From Catonia carolina (taxonomy: Eukaryota; Arthropoda; Insecta; Hemiptera; Achilidae), in the NCBI GenBank assembly GCA_035578175.1, contig JAQMRL010000001.1:58923553-58987552 (forward strand): a DNA stretch of 64,000 nucleotides. Direction: 5' to 3'. The notes under the pieces were generated by a model. It was given only the letters and a program-made list of their open reading frames with translations. It was not told the DNA's origin and did not search any database. A program made the position numbers and the translations under genes. Numbering within the stretch: position 1 is the stretch's first letter; every line of letters begins with the position of its first letter. Shown here piece by piece: positions 36,605 through 47,324 of the stretch.

Positions 36605-36957
36605 TTATTTCTTTTTTTTAATCCCTAATGTGTGTACGTTGCAATCTGTACAATTTAAGAACAATAAACAACTCATGACCCAATGAGATGAGGATGATGT
36701 GTATGACGTGTAAATGATATGTAGTCAGGTACAGACTCAGGCCGACCATTCCTTAGAGAGTATAGTTAACTGAACCCCAAAGTACACCGTAAACCGTACA
36801 AAGTACACCGTATCCCCATCAAAGTACATCGATAACCACTGTCTAGCATTCAAATCCGTATAAAAGTAACCTTTACTAGGATTTGAACCAGGAACTTTCA
36901 TCTACGAAAATTAGCTGTTAAAACAGATGATTTACCACTAGACCAACCCGGTGGAAC
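36605..36957 (-). repeat. SINE family S1, copy 2 (minus strand)
   Basis: Full-length S1 on the minus strand, with head GGGTTGGTCTAGTGG and box B-like GGTTCAAATCC. A tandem repeat of a CAAAGTACACCGTA-type unit (about 36778-36830) lengthens the body. Flanking 11-bp direct repeats GGCAAGAAAGT and GGCAACAAAGT (36594-36604 and 36958-36968) differ by one base. Confidence 0.88.
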
Positions 36958-37005
36958 GGCAACAAAGTGACATTTTAAAAGAAAACTACTCTTAACAATC
37001 ACGTA

Positions 37006-37330
37006 CCCACCGGGGTTGGTCTATAGGTAAAGTCGTTGCCGCGAGTTAACTGTTTTAACAGCTGATTTTCGGAGAAGAAGGTTCCTGGTTCAAATAACAT
37101 TAAAGGTAGTTACTTTTATACGAAGTTTAACACTAGACGGTGGTTAACGGTGTACTTTTATGGTTAGGGTTAAATTAACCTACTCTCTCAGGAATGGTCG
37201 TTCTGGGTCTGTACAAGACAATAACTCCATTTACACGTCATATACATCATTCTCATCTCATTGGGTCATGGGGTTGCTTATTGTTCTGAATTGAACAGAT
37301 TGCGACGTACATACTTAAGAGATGAAAAAA
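37006..37330 (+). repeat. SINE family S1, copy 3 (plus strand)
   Basis: Full-length S1 with head CCACCGGGGTTGGTCTATAG, box B-like GGTTCAAAT, and an A-rich tail. Exact 9-bp flanking duplications AATCACGTA lie at 36997-37005 and 37331-37339. It stands head-to-head with the copy at 36605-36957, 48 bp apart. Confidence 0.9.
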
Positions 37331-37339
37331 AATCACGTA

Positions 37340-38120
37340 TTCTGTTATCTAATTACGTACCTAACACCGGTATATTCAGTCCGACAGATTAGTTACAGGA
37401 GTGACACATCCACGTAGCAATTATTAATATTTATTAATAGCAATTATTAGTACAACCATTAAAATTAGGTAATAAGCGCACTAGAATAAAAATCATAGTA
37501 CCAGCCGATTTACCGAACGTTAAGATGTAAAACTAATAGGCTCCATTTCCGTATTTAAATAAAGATGCTCGCCTACTCAGGTTTTGTAAAATCTAAAAAT
37601 ATTCCAAGATAAAGATAAACAATATTACAAGTAAAATAAAAACACATCAATAGGTCTTAAATACACAATTATACACGTAATACGTGCGGATTAAATTATT
37701 GCTACAATCGTATAAAACGAGTTTTTTTCCTAGGTGACTAAAATAACAAAACACTTGAGTAAATCAATTAGACAGCCTTATCTAGACAATAACTTCAAAG
37801 TTATGACAAAAACGACATAAAAGCGAATTCTTTCGACATAAGGAAAATGTACATTACTTATTTTATTTATTATATACACTACATACAAGCTTAAAACTTA
37901 TAGAGGAAAAATGTTCTCTTCTTAATTTAGAATAGGCGTATTGTGAAAACGCAACGTTTCCGATTACAGTTTCAACGCTTTAATAAATAATACTACGTCA
38001 CACATATAGTACAGTGCTATAGTAAAATACTATTAACAATAATATAATTCCGGGCCCCACATTTTCGTAAATATACGAAGAAAAAAAGAGACTGAAGTCA
38101 AATTTTTGTAAAAGAAAAAA
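37340..38120. other. AT-rich intronic stretch
   Basis: No gene or repeat recognised. Confidence 0.4.
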
Positions 38121-38997
38121 TCTGGTGTAAAACACTGACACAACTTTCTCTTGCCAACGCAAATAATTAACAATATAACTATAATTAGTAATAAAAAAAA
38201 CTAACCTCAATAAACACAACCTAATTTTAATCATAAGTGAAGACGCAAAATGAACATCGACCTCAGTTTGGCTTAACTACGGAAAATCACTCTTTCACGC
38301 TAAACTAAGCTTTGTAGAGAAAAATGCTCTAAATAAAAGTTGTAGATCTTATAATTTCGTATAAATTTGATTATATAGCCTACACTTTTTTTCGTAAAAT
38401 GCATACTAAGGCTGAAATCTTAAAAAACGATTTTTTACACGTTACGTGAGAAAAAAAGCTAATTACCGCTAAACTAAGTGTTTTACAAAAAAATGTTTGA
38501 AATACAAGTTGTAGGATTTTAAATTCTCTACAACTGTTATTATATACATTTTTGCGCTAAAATGCACATTGTCGCAATCTTAAAACAATTTTTTACGAGA
38601 AAACAACCTCCCCAAGAAATTCAGCAGTAGAGCATAAAAAAAATAGTAAATGAGGCAATTTTTAAAAAAATTCGTAGGAGCCGATTTTGAGAAAATCGCA
38701 AAAAGAGAAAAATGTCACGAATAAACTAATACTTCCGGTTGACCGATTTTGATGAAAATGTCCGTGTCGGGTCCGGTAACATAAGAACTGATCTAACTAA
38801 AGTTACAAGTTTCAACTTCGTACGATGTTCCGTTCCTGAGATATTCAGTTCTCACACACACACACACACAGACCAATCGCTAAAAACATGTTTTTTGGGT
38901 TCAGGGGATCTGAAAACGTGTATATCCGATTTTGAAAAATCGGAATGAAAACAATGACTACTTTCCTTCCTATAAATTCATATCGGCAAGAGAAAGT
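38121..38997 (-). repeat. Repeat family Z, copy 2
   Basis: Full-length minus-strand copy from the TCTGGTGT end to GGCAAGAGAAAGT at 38985-38997. A (CA)n run at about 38855-38871 replaces the GTGTGTGTA stretch of copy 1. Confidence 0.82.
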
Positions 38998-39906
38998 AAA
39001 AAGTCTTGCGGATATATAAGAATTGACTTGTACAGTATTGTCTTTGTAATCTATCTAACTAGGCAATATTTGATTGAAAGTTGGTATAACAGACGAAATA
39101 ATTCTACAAAAATCTTAAATAGGTGTTTAATTTTTTTAAATTTTAATAAAAGCATAAATTTCCAAAATATTTTACAATGTACTTGGCTTTTTTTATTAAA
39201 ATGTATTGAACAAATACATCAGAAAAGAATATTTAATTCCTCCTAATAAAATGATTCTCTTTGCGTAATTGTATAATACAAAGTACAATAATATCTTTTA
39301 AATGAATTCTATCAATTTTCTCAACAACCCATTCCCCTCCCCGTAGCACAAGAACTGAAACCTATGGTAAGAACAGACTAGTGTTACATACAAATATTTT
39401 TTTTTAAATATTTTATAAGGCAAGTACGACTTTTGGACATCATTATTATTCTGTTAAAATACTACTTCAACATTATATTTATTGGCTGAATTATTTAAGC
39501 ACCATTTAACTTCCACAACGAAGACTGCCTTATTTGCGTTCTATGCTACTGTATACAGAAGTGGTGACGTCATATAAAGCGATATTTTTCTCAGTACATA
39601 GAATTGTTTCTTTTGTCCCACGACAAAAGAATACGTATAGGTAGTTTATTTTCGAATAAAACGAAGTATGAAAGATTCAAATCTTAAACGTCATATACAA
39701 TCTGCTAGTTGTGTAAAATTAAAACAATGCTATTTTTAACGGGGTACAAAAGAGTAATGTTTTCAACCAACCTGTACTGGGATGAATGACCCGATTTCAA
39801 GAATTTTTTTTTCACATTTTTATAGAAATTCTATCAAAGAAGTATTGACTTACGGCTCCGTTTAGAGGAGTAATCCAAACACAGAAATTGTTTTAACTTC
39901 ACAGTA

Positions 39907-40312
39907 GCAACTCGTTGTTAAGGTCATCAGCTGAAAGGCTGGTTTGAACCTGTAGAGGTTTTACTAAGTAAAACGAAGAATGAGGTGGTTTACCATTGCC
40001 TTCCTCACTGTGTGGAAAAGTACGCTTATCAGCATGCCGGACCCTCTGAAAAGCACATATTTACCACTCAGTAAATGACACCTTTACTTCATTCACCACA
40101 GGGTCTGGCTGTATAATGAAATTCATTACTTTCAGAAGAGATAACTCTGATTAGTGTCTTTTACACCTCTACCTGTTCTGTTATTAAATGATTCAGTCAT
40201 TTAATTAGCTGACCATGTGATAAGAAACAGAACTATTTATTTTAGCCCTGCAACGAACAGATTGAGCGTAAATAATTTGACACTCCACCTGTCTGTTATG
40301 AGCAAACAGTAG
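39907..40312 (+). repeat. Repeat family Y, copy 3
   Basis: Matches 7655-8031 nearly throughout, with an extra segment near 40060-40085. It has the same CAGCTGAAAGGCTG hairpin and ACACTCCACCTGTCTGTTATG end. Confidence 0.8.
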
Positions 40313-40608
40313 CAACTAAGGACTCCTTAAAAAATTTAGTATAACGATAGTTAAACTTCGTGGTTTAAACACAGGCGTACGTCGTATCTATAAAATACTA
40401 AATTGAACCTCTAAAATGATTTCATGGCTATGTGCATTTAATTCATAAATGAGTACATTTGAATCGAGCTCAATATTTTACTTCATTTAAAATTAAACAG
40501 TGAATACAATAATAATAAAAAAAAACTTGTGTCTAACACTCACACGACTTTCTCTTCCCCATACAAATAATGAACAATATACCTTAACATTATTAAACCA
40601 CATAAAAA

Positions 40609-40790
40609 CGAAAGAATGGCCGCCTCCGTGACGCAGTGGATAGCGCGCTAGCCTACTAAGCAGAGGTCTCGGATTCGATTCCCGGTTAGAGTCTGGAATT
40701 ATTACGTGCCAAAATCCATCATTACAGTTTCTTAAGCCTCCGTAGTCGCTAATGATCAAGCTGTTGACGCGACTTTAAATTAACAAAAAA
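40609..40790 (+). repeat. tRNA-derived SINE, family S2, inside a Z repeat
   Basis: The head GTGACGCAGTGGATAGCGCG and the box B GGATTCGATTCCC are well preserved. The S2 body CGTAGTCGCTAATGATCAAG and an A-rich tail follow. Confidence 0.85.
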
Positions 40791-41536
40791 CTAACGTCAA
40801 AAACATAACGACATAATCAGTGAATGATGAAAAACGAAAACCAACCTATAGTTTCGCTTAATAATATACGGAAAATCACTCTTTGACGCAAAACTAGGCT
40901 CAGTAAAGAAAAATGCTTGAATAAAAGTTGTACATATTTTAATTCCCTATAAATTTTATTACATACACTTTTGGCGTAAAATGTGTATGACCGACGTCTA
41001 AGGCCGACTTCTTAAAAAATCCTTTTTTACAGTTTTTCATAAAAAAAACCAACAGAAAATCACAAATTACCACTAAACTAAGCATTATACAAAGAAATGT
41101 TTGAAATAAAAGTTGTACGGTTTTTAAATGTTCTACAACTTTTATTATATAATACACTTTTGCCCTAAAATGCATATTAAGGCCACTATTTTAAAAACAT
41201 AATCTTTTCTACAAGAGCACAGCCTCCCCAAGAATTTCAGCAAACATGGCGCTTACCCTATCTTGTAGAGCATAAAAAATGTAGTAAATGAGGCGATTTT
41301 AAAAAAATCTTAGAAGCCGTTTTTGAGAAAATCAGTAAAAAGTGAAAAATGGCACGAATAAACTACTACTTCCGGTTGACAAGAGTTTGATGAAAATGTT
41401 CGTGTCGGGTCCTTTCGAGGTACCTAACTTAAGTTTCCAGTTTCATTTTGGTACGATGTTCCGTTCTTGAGATATTTTGTTCATACACAGACCAATCGCT
41501 AAAAACATGTTTTTTGGGTTCAGGGGGTCTGAAAAC

Positions 41537-41655
41537 CTTGGCAAGGTTATCATCGCCTGTTGTTCATTACAAGGGTGTAAAAAGCCCGAGTGCAGAACGT
41601 TTTTTTTATATATACGAGTATAACTTAAAAACTTATAACCTAATATCACAGGAAT
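41537..41655. repeat. Segment shared with the 3' end of the I-type LINE
   Basis: It shares GCAAGGTTATCATCGCCTG-type sequence, AAGGGTGTAAAAAGCCCGAG and the TATATA/ATATCACAG stretch with 20739-20850. It ends in an A run joining the Z repeat at AACGTGTATATCC. Confidence 0.75.
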
Positions 41656-42832
41656 AAAAAAAAAACGTGTATATCCGGAAAAAACTCGATTTCGGAAAAT
41701 CGACATGAAAACAATACTTTCCTTCCTATATATTAATAAAGGCAAAAGAAAGTAATATAGGTTAGAACTTTCACTGACAAATCAATTGGGGTTTCACTTA
41801 TAATAAAACGTAGTTTTACAATTAATAAACACAATAAAAATAATCAATACGAGAACAACAAGATTAAAAATAGTATATTATTTTCAGCAAAAGCAGGTAG
41901 TGTGCAAGTGTGGAACAAAATCAATGAACAAATAAATAGTTCACGTCTTATAATAATTATTATTGCGTGAATGAAAATGTCATCGATTTTACGGTAGAGA
42001 AGGCAAGGAGACAAGCGCATGACGCTTTGCACGTGCGCAGCTGGTTAACACAAGGTCTAGCTACAATAATAAAGATGTTTAGTTGCATGAGGTAAAAAAT
42101 TAGGAAGGTGTTTCTTTTTTATCTCCAACATAGAATATAACATGGGCACGTGCATCATGTCTTAGGTGCCGGCGCGGTTAATATTATTCCGCTCACGGTT
42201 CCAATTAGAATCCGACCATTATAAATTACTAAGTCAAACCATATTGTAATTCTGTACATAAATGTGACTAGAAACAGCTACTAAACATTCTGGCTAAGAA
42301 TAAAAACACTTGCCGATAGTAAAGTGATGAAGTTTTTCCTGACTACTTGCGAAATCAAGATTTTTGTAAAAAAATGTCGAATATGGACAGGGCCGTTTCA
42401 ATACATAAAAAACTCAAGTGTTCTCTAAACAATGAAATTTTTCTACCAGGTCAATTTTTAAGAAAAAATTTAGAAATTTTAATATTCTACAAAAGGGTTA
42501 TTAAAAACATTCTGTAAGCTAAATAGTTAAAATAACTACATAAAAAAATAGGTAGGTATGGAGTTTCAATAAGATCACAGACAAACACCAAATTGGGGGT
42601 GTAGTAGAGGATTTTTTTTTTACTCTAATGTCAGACTGTTTTGCAATTACTGCTAATGCAGATGGGCAGTAAAGAGGAGCAGGTTAAAAGGTAATAGAAT
42701 CCTAATAAGTTAAACCAATATTATACAAATATACAATATTTACATTAAAACAGATACCACAGCTATCATTTACGACTCAGGTAAATTGTTATAAATACTT
42801 AATTAAAATATAAATTAAAAAACAATTATCAA

Positions 42833-42990
42833 TCAGCCTGTTAGTGTAGTGGTCACTGTAACTGGCTTCTAACCAGGTGTCCCGAGATCGATTCCCGGAC
42901 AGGTCTAGCATTTTTTCACCTATCACCTCATATCATTACCTACACACATCCCAAAAGTCTTATGTAGGCATCATCACTCAAAAAAAATTA
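42833..42990 (+). repeat. tRNA-Arg-like SINE (family S2)
   Basis: The head folds loosely as a tRNA: anticodon arm CTGG-CTTCTAA-CCAG (anticodon TCT), and an acceptor pairing of GCCTGTT with GACAGGT. The T-stem has a mismatch and an S2-type A-rich tail follows. It is therefore a SINE rather than a tRNA gene. Confidence 0.65.
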
Positions 42991-43070
42991 CATCAGTAAT
43001 TTTATAAACAACTGTTTTACACAATCAATACAAAAGATTACCTTATTCAGTTAGCTGCAGTAGAAAATAA

Positions 43071-43972
43071 ATCTGGTGTGAAACTCTCACACGACTTTCT
43101 CTTGTCAATGCAAATAATTAATAACATAACCTAACATTAGTAAAAAAACAAAAACTAACCTCAAAAACATAATCTTATTTTAATCATGAGTGAAAGACGT
43201 AAAATGAAAATCAACCTCAGTTTAGCTTAAAAATACGGAAAATCACTCCTTCATGCTAAACTAGGCTCTGTAGAGAAAAATGCTGTAAATGAAAGTGGTA
43301 GATCTTTTAATTTCCTATGAATTTGATTATATACTTTTGTCATAAAATGCATACTAAGGCTGAAATCTTAAAAAAATGGATTTTTTTACACGATTTTGTG
43401 AGAAAAAAAACAGAAAATCGCTAATTACCGCTAAACTAAGCATTAGGCTTACACACAAAAAAGTTAGAAATAAAAGTTGTCGGATTTTAATTCTCTACAA
43501 CTTTTATTACATACATTTTTGCACTAAAATGCATATTAAAGCCGAAATCTTAAATAAACAATATTTTTACGAGTAAACAGCCTCGCCAAGAATTTCAGCA
43601 GGCATGGTGCCTACCCTAACTTGTAGAACATAAAAAATTTAGTAAATCAGGCGATTTAAAAAAAAATCGTAGGAGCAGTTTTTGAGAAAATCTCAAAAAA
43701 GTGAAAAATGACACGAATAAACTACTACTTCCAGTTGACAGATTTTGATGAAAATGTTCTTGTCGGGTCCGGTCGTAGTATCTAACTTAAGTTTAGAGTT
43801 CATACGATGTTCCGTTCTTGAGATATTCTGTTCACACACATACTAATCGCTAAAACATATTTTTTGGATTCAGGGGGTTTGAAAACGTGTAGATCCGGTG
43901 AAAATTCGATTTCTTAAAATCAACATGAAAACAATACTTTCTTCCTATATATTCATATGGGCAAGAGAAAGT
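43071..43972 (-). repeat. Repeat family Z, copy 4
   Basis: Full-length minus-strand copy from ATCTGGTGTGAAACTCTCAC to GGGCAAGAGAAAGT. One terminal 13-mer has a substitution (CTTGTC for CTTGCC). Confidence 0.82.
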
Positions 43973-46317
43973 AATAAACTAGATCAAATCTGTTAACTGA
44001 TTTATATTCCTTTTATCTAGCCAAATTTAATTTTTTTTCTTATCATAACCAATAATAACATGAAGATTTGAAATACTTTACAAAGTACAAAATACATTCA
44101 AATATACACCGCAGTATGACAGGCATTTACTACTTAGGACACCCTTATTGTATATTCTGTGTGCCTTTGGACATATCAATTACAAACCTCAATAATAAAA
44201 ATGTCTATCCTAACATCCAGCTCACAAAAATAGTTTATATTTATAAGTTTAGAATTAAATACAGTCAGATAAAAACTACTGACTGGTACACACATTTTTT
44301 TAAGATGAAAAACCAGAACAGTTATCACGTGACATTCCAAATTAAGGAGTATAGGACCATAACACGGAGTTCTTGATATATTACAATAAATTGTTGTTTA
44401 TTAAATTCTAATTAACCTTAACTTATCATACACATCTAACGCAGATCTTACATGCAAAATAATAAAGTACTAATACAAACAGTTAGGTCATGGACATAAG
44501 ACAAGCCTAAGTTGTAGGTGCAGTAAAGGAGCCCTCTAACAGTTAAAAAGTCACAGGATCCTAATATTACTAATACCATACAAGTATAGAATACTAACAT
44601 TAAAACAGATATTACATCGCACAGCTGCAATAAAGTTATCCTACCCTATCTCAGACTGTATCGGGGACTGGTATACAAAATGAAACACACTATGACAACT
44701 TATGAAAACAGAAACACAATTAAATCTATTCTAAAAAGTGTGTCAGTTAATCAAGAAATAATTATAGCTCAAACCCTAACACATTTAAAAATGGAGAAGT
44801 TGGAATGGATAACTAATATACAATTTTTCCATAACAGACTCAAAGAATGAAAAAAAACAAAATGAGAAATACAATTGAAACTAATATAAATTCGGTGAGA
44901 AGTTCTCTTTGGTAAATCATTTTATGAATGAGTAACGTTTTGTATGGTGGTTGCATTAAAACAATTAATTAACCACATACATGCATAAAGTAAAAACCTC
45001 TATACATATTATATAAACTGGTAACCCAACACCAGTACTATTTAAATATTTCATTTCAATTTGATAGAGATGATACACATAATGCCCATTACTGCATATA
45101 TGCCTATGGATGACTACAAGATGTGATATGTAACACTATCTGCCGGAGTAGACCTTGGATGGATGGCAAGCACTTGTCTACTCATTCCACCAATGGAGAC
45201 AGGATATGCACAATGTAAGGCCTAGTACAATAAAATAACTGCAAAGACATCATGGTCTAATTAATATGATAAATAGCTAACAATAAGAAAATTATGCAAA
45301 AATTACTCCTAGCACCATAATCAACAAAGGCCTACAATTTCAGATACTTAAAATACAATCAATGACTAATACCAAACACTATAAACTGCAAACAAACTAA
45401 CTGGCAGTCAACAAAAAAACCCAGTATTCAGGAAATTTCAAAATTAAATTATGACAGATAATAAAATAAGAAAATTGATAGAAAATTAACTACTATTAGT
45501 AGAAAATCCGGTCGAAAATCCTAAGGTATTAAACCAATACAGCTTTTAAAAATGAATTGCTAACATGCCAAATTGATAAACATTGAAAAATAGTAGTAGT
45601 AGGTATGGAGTTTCAACCTTATTTATTAAAAAAAAATACTGTTCAGTCGGTTTTAAGAATGTTAGTGGTATTAGTTATTAAAACGTGTAACAATAACATT
45701 CCTTCAAAATTATAAAATATTTATTAGACAGCATAAAATACTGCATATCTTATTAACCCTTTCTTCATACATACAACATTCATACAATCTAATAAATACT
45801 GTCACCATAGAAACATAAATGAAGTAATGCAAAATAATTTATTTGTAAATAAAATGCGGAATCGGCCCAAAATACGCTTTTACACATAACACCAACTTTC
45901 TAAATTTAGATTACCAGATTCATCTTAGTTTTAATACTAAAAACGAAATGTGGGAACGTCGGACCATGTCCATGTTAAATTTTATGTTCGTTTAAAATTA
46001 TAATGCAAATTTGAGGTTATTACACTTTTGTATATAACTGGAAGGTTACGGGAGTAAATGAAACGTTTTAGGCAACACTATTGCTAACACGAGGTTTGTA
46101 GCCCAAGATACCACACCGGCAACTTTACAAGCCGGCAAAACGGTTTCCTTTGTTTCGTTTTTAATACTACAAGAACAAAAATAATACTCGTAAAAAACAG
46201 TCACACCTTCTAAAATGTAACTGTCTGTACTATTTAGAAACTGTTGTATTTGGATGGTACTTACTGAATAAATACTTAAATATATGAATAACGCATGCTT
46301 ATAAGGTTGTGCCTTAC
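43973..46317. other. AT-rich part of the intron next to exon 1
   Basis: No gene. 44508-44640 loosely resembles 42635-42790 (GCAGTAAAG, ATCCTAAT, ACATTAAAACAGAT blocks in the same order), suggesting an old diverged repeat. Confidence 0.4.
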
Positions 46318-46507
46318 CGGATTTTATGCATTGTACGGCATCCTCCGCCGTTGTCCAACAGGGCTCACGTTGCAATGGCTGAGCGATTTCAGCACTGTAC
46401 GTAAAGTACGATCTGGCTTTATCAGTTACAGTGGGCGCACTTTTCCACGCTGTATGTTTGATATTACCAGCGCTGAAAATGCAAGACAAACGTCGTACAG
46501 CAGCCAT
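46318..46507 (-). CDS. 4-hydroxybutyrate/acetyl-CoA transferase-like, exon 1
   Basis: The reading starts at the ATG at 46507 (MAAVRRLSCIFSAGNI) and ends in a partial Gly codon before the donor GTAAGG at 46317. The first about 35 residues are rich in Arg/Lys and Ser and nearly free of acidic residues, as expected for a mitochondrial targeting peptide. They are followed by QPLQREPCWTTAEDAVQCIK, which resembles the family's P-L-x-R-E-P-x-W...A-x-x-A-V-x-x-I-K-S-G-D lead-in. The exon is 190 coding bp (63 codons plus 1 nt). The codon split G|GG across the intron pairs with the phase of exon 2. The open frame continues past the donor only by chance. I infer a working gene, because both exons are undamaged and correctly phased. 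Confidence 0.88.
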
Positions 46508-46800
46508 AACCTATTCACTACAATGAACTAAATTTAACAAATCACCAGCAACAAAATTCACTCAAGTAGGTATAAATGTAAACACTAAAATTTGGGTACA
46601 AACTACGTCAAATACCACAAGAATTTTAAACAACTGAAGCAGTCGTAACAGCTTTTACAATGAATTTAAACTAATCAGTAATCCCCCGTAAAGGGATGGA
46701 CACAAACTGAATCATGTTTATAGCCAATGAGCGATTGTTACAATATTATTTAGCCCCAGTTGTTGTGAAGCGATAGCTACAGCCCCACCATCTAGCGTCG
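46508..46800 (-). promoter_or_regulatory. Presumed promoter/5' UTR of the CoA-transferase-like gene
   Basis: The region upstream of the ATG contains a CCAAT string at 46724-46728, read as ATTGG in gene orientation, and is less AT-rich with CpGs around 46790-46860. The transcription start is unknown and no clear TATA box is placed. This is assigned by position. Confidence 0.3.
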
Positions 46801-47324
46801 ACAACAGAACTAAATACTAAACCAACGCCACTGAATCGAAGCACACAACCGGCAAATATAATTTAATGATTGATGATTCGGAAAACGTACTAACTCCATG
46901 TATCTTTAAAAATGCCTGTGCATTATTACTAAAATCTTAATGATTTTATTTCGAATTTTTATTTTTTCTCCAAAATTGTAAATTAATCCAGTAAGAGCGT
47001 TTTTAAAAAGCCTAGGTACTACACTGTAGATAATCTCAAAATTAATAAAACCCTGAAACAACTAAATTAACACATTATTTTTTTTGGGAACTGTAACTAT
47101 ACAACAATATTGACAAACACCCAATTCTTGTTTACTACTTTCTGCTTGTAATCTTGACTTACTTAACATGGACATCCAGTTGCTTCCCAAACCACTGTTA
47201 TTATACACCACATTTCATAGTACCTTTCTACCAACTCACTGGCTGGAGGTCTAGCAAAAATTAGAATAAGAGTATAAAAACAATTAGGCTTGTAGATTTG
47301 GCACTTGGGCAGTGTTTTATCATT

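Larger units (their letters stand above)
40526..41753 (-). repeat. Repeat family Z, copy 3, carrying two insertions
   Basis: Minus-strand Z copy interrupted by an S2 SINE (about 40609-40790) and by a 119-bp segment shared with the I-type LINE 3' end (41537-41655). Removing both leaves a Z copy of normal length. Confidence 0.8.
12540..46317 (-). other. 33.8-kb first intron of the CoA-transferase-like gene
   Basis: The intron is defined by the donor at 46317 and the acceptor at 12540 with matching phase. It holds most of the window's repeats: an RTE/I LINE nest, a Sola-like element, MITEs and many SINEs. No unrelated host exon was recognised inside it. Confidence 0.85.

Noticed and set aside
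42833..42906. Possible tRNA-Arg(TCT) gene
   Set aside because: The T-stem has a mismatch, and it is followed by a SINE-type tail also found at other loci.
46046..46317. Continuation of the exon 1 frame past 46318
   Set aside because: A good donor GTAAGG and phase match to exon 2 show this part is intron.
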